From the NCBI GenBank assembly GCA_947359465.1, contig OX375877.1, positions 70,940,698-71,004,697 of the forward strand: DNA of 64,000 nucleotides, written 5' to 3'. Made by a program: the position numbers and the translations under genes. Every line of letters starts with the position of its first letter. The stretch's first letter is position 1. The notes beneath the pieces are model-generated. The model saw only the letters and a program-made list of their open reading frames with translations, was not told where the DNA came from and did no database searches. Shown one piece after another: positions 11,478 through 22,500 of the stretch. This DNA is from Metellina segmentata. Its lineage: Eukaryota; Arthropoda; Arachnida; Araneae; Tetragnathidae.

Positions 11478-12318
11478 TTAAGACAAATTGTTTAGAGATG
11501 TAAATTCTGATTTTTTTTTAAAACAAGGAAAAAGGTTTTAAAAAATGTTCATATAAATTCAATTTTTTACTTGATTTAAAAAAATGTAATCTTAAAATGT
11601 ACAAAATTACAAAACGATACCTTGTGATGAAGTTTATTGTTCCGCTAGAAAACCAAACATGGTTATGGCGCAATTCCCTTCCTCATTTTCAAGCGGCCCA
11701 CTCATTCGCTTTGGTGTTTCTATTCGTGTTTTCCCTTAGGTTTGCTCTTGAAACCTCAACGGGGAATAACAATTTTGTAATCAAGAATAATCTTTGCTAA
11801 ACTATTTTCTGTGTTTGTGAAGTGTTCCCCTACAATTTCGTAATGTTACCAGACGACGGGAGTACCCAGGATATTAATGGGGGGAGGGGGCTGCATTCGT
11901 ATCAATTTCCTGTGGCTACGTACTCCATTTTAGTGTGGGGGCTGTAATTTCAAATATACTGACCCAAGTAAATTATTTTAACCAAGTATTTGATTTAAAA
12001 TCCCGTGTTTGAGTATTTGAGTCAACACAGGGAAATGTCGCGGTAATATGGTAAGCATTACTAAATTTCATAAATCATTATCGTCTTTATCAATATTTTT
12101 CTAATGTCTTTTTTCGAATTGCTCTATTTCAGCTCAGGAAGTCGGCACTTTGCACATCTTTTCGTTTTTCAGAATTCTGCATTAGTCATTTGCATATTGC
12201 AATATATTATTCAAGAATTAAATGTATAAAATGTAAAAGTTAAAACGAAATTAAAAAGTATTTTTCGTACAATTTAAATGGTTGCATTTTTTATGTAAGA
12301 AAAGGAATTATTCTAATT
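11478..12318. other. Intergenic, nothing recognised
   Basis: No coding homology or terminal repeats seen; a short G-rich tract lies near 11880. Confidence 0.5.
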
Positions 12319-12320
12319 CA

Positions 12321-12435
12321 CTCTCTCTCTCTCTTTACTCTCTCTCTCTCTTTACTCTCTCTCTCTTTCTTTACTCTCTCTCTCTCTTTACTCTCTCTCT
12401 CTATCTCTTTACTCTCTCTCTCTCTCTCTCTTTTC
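12321..12435. repeat. CT-rich microsatellite with TTTA-spaced units
   Basis: Runs of (CT)n are interrupted regularly by TTTA, giving units of about 18-20 bp. Confidence 0.9.
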
Positions 12436-13966
12436 AATCAACATTTAACCATTTAAGCTCAAGCAACGTCGGGTTATTCAGCAAGTTTACAATAGAATAG
12501 TTATAGAAAATGATACTAAACAATATTTCGTGATTTTACTCTAAGACGATTAGACGCGGTGTTGAGCAAGCGACTTTTTATTAAAGAATAATGTAAAGCA
12601 TTTTCTCAAGATGCAGCTGTTTTGTAAAACAAGATGAAAAAATAATGGAGATTTATTTTATTGAACCTGGTATAAAATGTCATGCGTTTTCATATACGAC
12701 TTTTAAAGGAATAAATAAATGAATTAAATAAGGATGGTTTTACTTTTTTTAGTCAGTAAAGGGGCTGAAGCTCCCATAACCCCTTCCTGTACCAGGCAAT
12801 GGTCTCTTATGTGTAACATTGTGGTATGTTTGAAAAACAGATAAACTTTTAACGACATATTGATTAACAAAAAATTTGAAAATTAATACCTACGTTCCCT
12901 ACATTGAGAAAAGGAAGACGAGGGAAGATCTAACCAATGTAGTCTGACATAAATACTCTGTTGCGATCTAATATTTGAAAATAGACAGCTTTTCTTAAAT
13001 TAACCTACAGTCTGCAAAGGGGTAAGTCCGATTTTGCATGTTCTCTGGCATTTCAACTTTCTCCAAAATGAAATTACGGTTCAAATCTTTTTGCCCTTCC
13101 CATGGTCAAATATTACTCTTGCGTAAAATATCTTTTTATGTTTTTGTTGAACGTTAGATAAAAATTATATGTTTTCCAAGCTATGCAGTGTCAGCGTTTC
13201 CAATGCTTTAGTGTGAAATATCCGTCGTATACTCGATTTTGGTCCAACAGGTGTGAAAATATCTCTGAGATTCACATGAAACTTTTGGAGCAAAGAGATG
13301 CAGCTATCAGATGTTTCGCTGTAATATGTTCCCTCGATCAGTACCGCGGAGAGAACTAGTTGTTCCTTCTGAGGGGTTCACACGCATATATCCGTTTTGC
13401 AAACTTCAATTTTCCTTGTATGACTTCTAACCAGTTTTGACCTTCTTGACCAATAGAATCTTTCCTTTCGGTTCTTTAATTAATCGAGGAGAGCAGTTTG
13501 GAATAATAAAGTATTTACTTTTTGGAAGTGGATAAAATTCTTTAATCAAGAACTCGCACAATCAGTTGTGTATTCCGAAAATAAAATCTGGAAATTTGAA
13601 TCATTTTTCAAATAAATAAGTGAAACAATGTTCACAGGGGAAAATTCAATCTAAAGCTGTTCATAAAAACTTAATAGGGCAATGTTTACTGTCAAAATTT
13701 CAGTTTCAACGTACAGAGAACCTTGAATATGACAGAAAAAAATCATTCTGTGATGTATATTCAAGGCTTTAAAAAAGTACATTGCTAGACATCTTGTAGG
13801 AGTTGGGGCTCGTAGCCCATCTGACATTAATGACATTAAGCATTACCAACCCCGTGGCTATGTTATCAAATGCATCAAAAGTTCAGCAATGAGGGCAATG
13901 AATGTTTTGAGGAACTGATGGGAAAAAAGCGAGGCTTGCATTTCACTGGAGTCATCGCAACTATAT
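12436..13966. other. Intergenic, nothing recognised
   Basis: No homology or boundary structure found on either strand. Confidence 0.5.
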
Positions 13967-13967
13967 A

Positions 13968-15306
13968 CAATCATTGCCATAAAAAATTGCGCACCAAGAA
14001 AAAGTCATCAAAATGAAACGAAATTTTACACATGTAAATTCTACTATGGTATAAGTAAGTGATTAGAAAATGAAAGAAAAAGGATCATTTATTGCAGAAA
14101 AAAGTACAAATGCACGGAAGTTTTAGTACTCTGTTGGACCCCCTCTAGCGCGAATGCACGATGCGATACGATCGGGCATTGAGGCATACAAGTTCCGTAT
14201 GATGTCCTGAGACATCTCGTTCCACAGTTGCTGTAAACGCGCCTCTAGTTCGTCCAAACTCGTAGGGTGTCCAACTTGCCGTCCCAAGTGATCAGAGATA
14301 TGCTCGATTGGTCACAAATCTGGGGATTAAGCAGGCCAGGGAAGGGTATTTTCTTGAAAAATGGCTCCTGGGAGCCCTGCCATGAGTGGCATCACATGTG
14401 GCTGAAGGATGTCATGGATGTACCGCTGGGCTGTCATTGTGCCATGGATCAATATTAGGGGTGACCGTGTATCGTAAGCAATGGCACCCCATACCATCAC
14501 ACCAGCTTTGGGAGCGGAGTGTCGCTGTAAAGCGAAGGCAGGATTGAGGCGTTCACCACGGGGCCTCCACACACGAACACGATTGTCATCACTGCTAAAA
14601 TTGAATCTAGATTCGTCGCTGAAGACGACTTGGTTCCATTCCGCTGCAGTCCAATCCCGTCGTGTGCGACACCACTCCAAATGGAGGCGTCGGTGGGTGG
14701 GTGTCATTGGTAATGGGCGCCGCGATACCAGATGTCTTTCAGCCAGGCGCCTTGCGATGGTTCGGGAAGACACAGGGGCCCGTAGTGAAGGTGCTGCCTG
14801 TGTCTGGATAGCGGCCAATGAGGCAGTTGGCTCTACGCGTGCGTTTCGTATGATGTGACGGTTTTTTTCGACGACTGGTCTGTCGAGGGCGTCCTGAGCC
14901 TGGTCGCCGTGTAAATGACGTCTCTTCTGTCCACTGGTCCCAATACCTCCTCACAGTAAAATCAGAACGGCCTACTTGACGATCTGACCACCCAGCTTCC
15001 ATCATCCTGATGATTCTTCCACTCTCGAACTCTGACAGCTGCTCATATTGTCTTCGATGGCGGCGTAACGGCATGTCTACCTCAGCGTTTCCTTTGCAAA
15101 ACATTAAGTACACTCAAACAAGCTCTGCTTATCTGTTTTATACTCCAAGGAGAATGAAGTTCAACGCCCTCTAGTGGCATTACGCAATGCGCAACCCCGC
15201 TGCATTTCTAATCAGTTGCATATCTAGTCGACATGTACCTTCATGCCAAGTTTCGTTACCATCCCACAATTATTTCTTGGTGCGCAAGTTTTTATGGCAA
15301 TGAGTG
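13968..15306 (-). mobile_element. Tc1-like transposon with decayed transposase
   Basis: Inverted ends read CAATCATTGCCATAAAAA and, from the right, CACTCATTGCCATAAAAA, continuing as TTGCGCACCAAGAAA. TA flanks both sides (13966-13967, 15307-15308). The transposase is on the minus strand. The element lies between the SDR gene and the lipase, about 1.1 kb from the lipase TATA box. Confidence 0.85.
14115..15074 (-). pseudogene. Tc1 transposase pseudogene
   Basis: From MPLRRHRRQYEQLSEFESGR (start 15074) comes an HTH-bearing N-terminus, a GSGRPRQTSRR linker, then after a frame shift near 14840 the DDE part with VFSDESRF (first Asp) and VMVWGAI. At 14330-14345 the frame jumps from IFQEN directly into LPWPA. 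The segment that should hold the second catalytic Asp (FQQDNARPH in relatives) has been deleted. Out-of-frame remnants of the C-terminus (RGGPTE-like) continue to about 14115. Not functional. Confidence 0.85.
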
Positions 15307-15383
15307 TATGTCGTTTCGTAATGGAATCTCAATGTTTGTATGGGGGTACGTAGATTTTAATAAGGTTGTCTCTAACTGATAAC

Positions 15384-16254
15384 TAGGGCAACTTTTTTGT
15401 TGCAGAAAAAATGGAAAAAGTTGCATTTATCATTCCCTAAAGTTGCATTTATGGTAATGAAGTTGCTTTTATTTTTGATACCCTTAAATCTAAAATAAAT
15501 TATTCGTAAAAAGGAAGAAAAAATATCAGAATTTATTGACAATTTTTGTGGCATACAAAAGTATTATTATACATAATTAAATACTCAAGAACATTGACAT
15601 CGTAGAGAATAGCTGATCCTTGGCCAGTTATCACTTTAACATTGAAAAACTGCACTCAACAGAGACTGATGTTGCCTGCATTGTTGCAGTAGCAAATAAT
15701 CACTTGGAGGAATATCGTCTCGGGAAAGTGTAGCGATAACAGTCAGGTCGCTATTTTTTCCCAATCGTTTTTTCAGATACGCTTTAAGGAACTACCATAA
15801 AATCCTTTGATCTGATATCTTCATTTGCTGTCTCGGTGTTGTACGCTTTCGATTCCGATTTTTCTACTAGACGAATCAAACGTTCGTAGCTTCTTTTGAT
15901 TTTCAGCAAACGTTTTGGTAGCTCTGGTTGAACGAAGTTTTGCTTTCCAATCATCTGCATTGTTTTATAAAAAAAATACGAGTATGTTCGGAAATATTAC
16001 CTTGCAAAATAGTTATTAAATAGTTTCCTATTTAATTTTGAGTTAAATTTGCAAAATTAAATAGTTGCCTACTTAATTTTGAACTAAATTTTAAAAAGTT
16101 GCAGGTGGTTGCATTTATGGGAAAAGTTGCATTTATGTTGCGGTTATAATTCACTTACAACACACCCTATGCAAGTGGAATTTTGGTTTTAGCACTTTAC
16201 ATGCAGCGTAGAACGTGTGCAAAAAAGTTGCATTTGTTGCAAAAAGTTGCCCTA
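15384..16254 (-). mobile_element. hAT transposon relic with exact 8-bp target duplication
   Basis: The ends are TAGGGCAAC at 15384 and GTTGCCCTA at 16254, flanked by CTGATAAC on both sides (15376-15383, 16255-16262). On the minus strand around 15590-15720 a hAT C-terminal dimerisation motif survives (ATSVSVECSFSMLK, then LAKDQLFS after two stops). The rest is AT-rich with repeated AAAGTTGCATTTATG subterminal motifs. It is a non-autonomous relic directly upstream of the lipase promoter. Confidence 0.85.
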
Positions 16255-16438
16255 CTGATAACCATCACTGGTGATAGTGATACTTTTACTTTTGGGATTT
16301 TCAGATTCTCAAGCCACCATTCTTTTTCATTTTAGCTATGATTCTTTACTCTATGTGTCAATCAACATATCGAGTCTCGATTGTACATTATATTTTACTT
16401 AAGCTGTCATCGCCAGGTGGTGAATATTTAAGGGAGAG

Positions 16439-16448
16439 TATTTATAAA
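16439..16448 (+). promoter_or_regulatory. TATA box of the lipase gene
   Basis: TATTTATAAA lies 50 bp before the ATG at 16498. Transcription would be expected to start near 16470, giving a short 5' leader. Confidence 0.55.
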
Positions 16449-16497
16449 TGCTTTCCCAGCAATAACTCGTTCCTACTTCATCTCTGAGATTCCCAAA

Positions 16498-16579
16498 ATG
16501 AACCTCTTCCTAATTTTGTTATTAGCGTTCACCTCCGTCGTAATTGAAGGAGCACTTGTACAAGACCCAGGATTGCAAG
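16498..16579 (+). CDS. Lipase exon 1 (signal peptide)
   Basis: ATG in context AAAATGA. It encodes the hydrophobic leader and ends at CAAG before GTAGCG (phase 1). It is separated from exon 2 by an 11-kb intron. Confidence 0.8.
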
Positions 16580-19500
16580 GTAGCGCATATTATTGCATAT
16601 TTTACTTCAAAATTATCTGAATTGCATAATTCCGAGTAAGTCGTATAAGATATAAGTAGAAAACTGTTGAATTTATATCCACTACAAAAATTTCTTTTTG
16701 GAATGCTAAAGATATATGAGCTTTTAATTTATGTCATGGAAAATAGTTATAATTAAGAGTAAACACGGAATTTTGTAAGTCTTTTTAATTTCTTCTAGTG
16801 AACACTTTTCTGTTGTATAGATTCCCTTGGAGATACTTTTTCTTGAAAATAAGTATCCGGATGCCTTTAAATTACTTAAACATATTTCACATCATTATAA
16901 ATGTTATATGAGACTATATTAAAAATGTTAGTTCCGAACTTTGCAACTAGCTTACTTCAAGTTTCTTTTCGCCATTTTAGAAGTTGAAAGTAAGTCCTCG
17001 CCCCTGATTTAATTCTATATAATCGTATTTTAACGTGAAAACTGTGCTTGTATTTTAATACGTACTTTTCACTTTTAAACACGTTCATGATCCTCAAAAC
17101 GATTGGACGAGACTAGCTTCATTATTAGCAACCCTTTTAGATAAAATGTAACTATGCAATTCTAAAACTAAATATTCTATACTGCTCTTATTTATTTGAT
17201 CATGTCTACTTCTAGAAGAAATTATGCTTAATGGGTTGATATAAAATTCTGAATTATCATAACAGGATCTAAATATCAGGACTAAGTATCTAAATAGTTC
17301 CACATCTTTTTAAATAACTTCGGAACGAGAGTGATCATGTAGTACTTTTACTTTCCTTTAGTTTCCGTTTGCTTGTAATTTTCGAATAATATTGCATCTA
17401 TTTTAGAAGTGACATTTTTTAATACCAGCAGGGATCCCACACAAGAGTGATCTCTAGTACCAGGTACTTAGCAACGAAATATATGAAAAGTACTTTTGGT
17501 TGCATTTGTAATAACAAAAGCACACAGAAAAATTACAATGTTACAGTTCACCACTTAAACATAGTGTATTTGGAATACTTTTTTTTATTCCATGTGAGGA
17601 CCGTCATCTGTGAGTGTGTAATCTGGTACTGGGGCCTTAATTGCAGATTAGGGGACTCTGATTATAAGAGTGTTACTTAAATTGTTGAACGTAAATACTT
17701 AGGGATTCAGGATAGTGCAGAGGAATGTGGCTGCAGGGGCTCAGAGATCTGTTCTCTTCATCTTTGAGGTATAGTGCAGCTTCTGTTAGAAGACAAAAAA
17801 CCTTGGAGAAGTTCTCTTCATTCCTACAATGGTGTTAATAGTCGCCAGAGAAAAGGGCTATCGTACCGCAATATCATGCAATCGCTATGTGATTATTTAT
17901 TTCACTAACTCGTAATTACTAAAAATCCATCATGGCACCGAATCTGGTAATCAGAATCCGCGCTAAAGATGTCAATCGTGGATGCGCATTGTTTACTTTT
18001 AACCTGCCCCTAATTTATCGAAAAAACTCAGAAAAGGCGCATTTAAAACCAAGAGACTCAAATCCGAACTTGGAGCCGGACTTAGTGCATCCTTTTTTAA
18101 TGCATGTTTGATCCTCAAATTTGGAAAGCCCTAGAATGAACTTTTATTGTTCCACATTTAAAGTGTGAGACGTCTTATACGACGTTAAAAATTGATAAGC
18201 TTTATACTATGCATTAGGCTACCTACTTACAGTTCACGTTCATTACCCATAGGCAATGTAGCCCTGGGTAGCTTGTAAATTTTTTATATTGTTATGTGAT
18301 TCTCAGCAACATTTTTTCAAAACTCGAAAACCTATATACCCAGAGAAAAATATTACTCACTTCACAATCACATCTTATTCATATCATCGCCTTTGAGGAG
18401 TATGTTCATTTGTGAACGACTATTCTCAATGATAAGGCACAATTAAGAGTAAAATTAGATAAAACTTTTCTGATGAGCTACTTGAAAACTCCCTAAGAAT
18501 TACAACCACTACTTTCGAACCAGACACTAATACATTAGTTTTATAAAAATGGCATAAAAATCCTATTACTTTTTTGTTGTTTATGTTACCCGCTTTTTTA
18601 ATATTATAATAAAAAAATAAAAGACGTTTTTTCTTATATATGCACATTAACTGCATTAAATTTCATACGCTGCCCAAGACAATTCCTCTGTACTCTATGC
18701 AGTCGATGCTAGTCAAAAGATTGGACTGCCCACAGGGCCGGCCCTAAGCCGATTTCCCCAAATGGGGTCCCACACACTCCAAGAGGCCCCATGAATAGGA
18801 TTGGTAAAATATACATTTTTTATTAATTAATTTTAACCCTAAATCATTTAATGAAATACTTAAGCAATGATTTATTTTTAACTTTATTAATGTTTTCTAC
18901 TGTTAAATTTCATATTTCAAAAGCTTCATTTATTATTTTCTTTTTGACATTTTGAGTGGACCTTCAGAGATAATCTAAATGGGCTTTTCACTTCGTGAGA
19001 TCGGCTTGACTAACCAAGTCCTAACGTTGCCTTCTTTTCACATTCAACTTCGAAGTGGTAATCAACGAATTATTAATTTTAATTTTCCCATGCACATCAG
19101 TGTCTTCACAGCTTTTCAGGCTTGAATTGAATACTCAGAAACCTTACGTACAATAACAGTTCCTTTTTTGACAACTCCACCATGGGATAACAACGCTACA
19201 AAGGGTTTTTGGGAAACAAAATTTTCTATAATTTTTTTTTATTCCGTTGAGGAATGGGTTGTATTGACCATTTCCCTTCGTGCAGCCCAATATAAACTAG
19301 ACTTTGAAGTATAGTTGACAAGAGGTAGAACATTAAAATTTGAGTTGGACATAGTAGCACAAACTGTCAAGTGGCTAAAATTCATAGTCTCTCCAGTGGA
19401 ACACAGAGGGCAGTCACGAATCTTTATTTTTCATAACATGAAAGATGACCAAATGAGAGAAGGGGGGGGGGATGTGCGGTGAAAAGCAGAAATTTTGAGA

Positions 19501-22500
19501 TATGGAAGGCACACAAAAAACAATTTCTATGAGGTTAAGAAGGCAAGTAAAATGTAGTAATCTAAAAGTGAATTTAAACTTGCTTGAATTCAAACTCCAT
19601 GGAGGCCATAGCCCCCAGGGACATTCCTTCCTTAGGTTTGTACGGGCTTCACGACCCCGGGGTACCTGAGTGATCTTCCCTCCCTTTCGTTCTGCTTCTC
19701 CTCTACCCTTAGCTTTTTGCTTTTTCTTCCTCCCTCGTTGTGGTTGCCTTTTCGGAGGTGAGGGCTCCCCTTGAGAAGCTTTTCGCCAGTCTGTGCCTTT
19801 AGCTCCTCTTGGGGATTATATCACCCACGTGTTTGCCGTGCGTGGAGACCCGTGTTCCTGGAAAAGGGGATCCTGGCAGTTGAGGGGCGATATACTGACC
19901 CAATACACTGCTTCGGCCCTAGCTTCAGGTAAACGGGAGGTGTACATTGGTCCCGTGTACACCAATCGGCTGGTCGATTGAATTTCGTCATAGGCTAGGG
20001 ATCAAGCGATCGGTTACCCACTGAGCAACGCGTTAAGGGTGGTGGCTGCCACAGGGGTGACTGAAAGCGTATAGGTCCTGTTAGCACTGGTGCACACTCT
20101 GCATCCCCTTGTTGGACTCGGTGGTGGGTGGTGCTGCAGGGCCTGAAATTTATCCTTCTAATTATGAATAAAATTGACTCATCCTCTTCTCCCTCTAGTA
20201 GGGAGCAACAAATTGATAAACCTTCAAAAAATGCTAGATTCTTTATTATAAAATTGTTAAACAGCTCTCTTCATATTTCAAACCAAACACAAATTTCATT
20301 TACTTCTGTTTCACCATTCCTGATTAATAAATCCATAGAATCATTCCTTGGATCCGTTAAATCCATTAAAAAACTCCGCTCTGGAGACCTGCAAATAGAA
20401 GTCTCCAATGAAAAACAAGCCGAACTTTTAACCAATACCACTACAATAGGCCCATTTACAATTTCTGTTAGTGCACACAGATCCTTAAATTATTCCCGTG
20501 GCGTTATATCCGAATCAGATTTGTTATTTTCATCCGAAGAAGAAATTTTAGAGAACCTCCGTGATGAGCAAGTTTGTGGTGTTCGACGCATAACGATACG
20601 TCGAGATGGTGTGATTTTACCAACCAAACACCTCATATTAACTTTCGATCGACCCACTTTACCATCACGTATTAAAGCAGCATACCTTAGTTGCCCAGTT
20701 CGCGTTTTTGTCCCGAATCCTCAGCGGTGCTTCAAATGCCAGAGGTTCGGGCACTCGCAAACTTCCTGTCGTGGCACCGAAACCTGCGCTCGTTGTGGCG
20801 AAATCAGTCACAGTGGAGACACCTGCACTGCGCCACCCCATTGTATTAACTGCAATGGAGACCATCCGGCGTACGCCAGATTGTGTTCTAAATGGGCCCT
20901 CGAAAAAGAAGTACAAGCTGTAAAAGTTTCTCAAAATATTTCTTTTCCTGAAGCACGCAAGCTCGTTGAATCCCGGACTCCAAAAGTTGGGGTTTCATAT
21001 GCTGCGGCTTCAAAAAAATCTGTCGAATCTATTGCCACTCAAACAGACATTTCTATAGAAAGCACTTGTAACCTTCCGAAATCGGTAACAAACCCCCACT
21101 TATCAGCTCCTAATATAAAACAGTTAAATGAAACAGCTAATACCTCTACTTCTACCACAACCTCTAAAGGCACTACTGAAATTTCAAAAATCCCACAATC
21201 TTCAATAAAGACACCCAAAGCTATTAAAAGAATTAAGACTGCACATGCAACTAAACTTAAAAACACAAAATATTCAAAAAAGTTCCAAAAAAGTCCAATA
21301 CATCTCCTCAAGCAAGCAGCTGAGGAACTAGAATTGAGACTTCATGCGTCAGATCTTTCCGGGGACGACTCAGAAATGGAACAAATACCCCAAGATGAAC
21401 CTCCCGGGAAAGGTAAAACTACCCCCCCTTCCAAAAAACAATAGGTTCCTTAATATCCTGGAATTGTCGCGGTTTCCGCAATAAGATGGATGGCATTAAA
21501 ACCCTTATTGCTGAGTGTCATCCCGCCTGTGTCGCGCTTCAGGAGACGTACCTGAAGTCGACTGATACGGCGAAAATCCGTCACTACACTTGCATTAGAA
21601 GTGACAGCAGCAACGACGGAAGAACTTCGGGAGGTGTTGCACTCTTCACCTCTCATGCATACCCATCTCTCGTTGTTTCGCTCAACACTTCGCTACAAGC
21701 AATAGCTGTGAAAATGCAAGTGCGGAGAATGATCACAATATGCACGGTTTATTTACCACCTAACCATACCATCCAACGGCAGAGCCTAGAGAACTTGGTG
21801 GATCAATTGCAAGACCCATTTATAATCTTTGGTGACTTTAATGCCCATAGTGTGCTTTGGGGAAGTAGGGATACCAATTCCCGTGGGCGACAGATTGAAC
21901 AGCTGATCACAGATCGCTGTCTCTGTCTGCTCAATAACGGCGAGGTTACCTACTTCCACGAACCATCCCGCACCTTTCATGCAATCGACCTCGCCATTTG
22001 CTCTCCTTCTATTTTACCTTTTCTATCCTTTTTTGTCGGTAGTGACCTGCGCAACAGCGATCATTTCCCAATTTTCGTTACTCATATTGGTAGAAATGAT
22101 CCTGTTAGCCGCCCGTCACGATACATTTATGAATCGGCCGACTGGCCTGCTTTTACATCGGAGGCCATTATCTCAGAGCAGATGTTAGAAGGTAGTATTG
22201 ATGAGGCAGTCAAAACAGTCACTGATGCGATAATTAGGGCTGCAGATAAGACAATCCCCAAGAAAATTCCATCCTTTCATAAACATTGTAAAGTTTGGTG
22301 GACATCTGAATGTACAGCAGCTATCAAGATCCAAAGGAAGGCGTGGGGAATTTTTCGCAGGTACCCCACAACTGAAAATCTTCTTGCCTTCAAACGTGCA
22401 AAAGCCAGTGCTCGTAGAGTGCGACGTCAAAGCCAGAGGGAATCTTGGAGGCAGTACATATCTAGCTTAACATCTGCCACTCCCTCCAAACAGTTATGGG

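Noticed and set aside
12282..12500. 72-codon open frame rich in Ser and Leu
   Set aside because: It is the translation of the CT microsatellite.
20665..20934. Minus-strand frame opposite LINE ORF1
   Set aside because: Shadow of the zinc-knuckle coding region.
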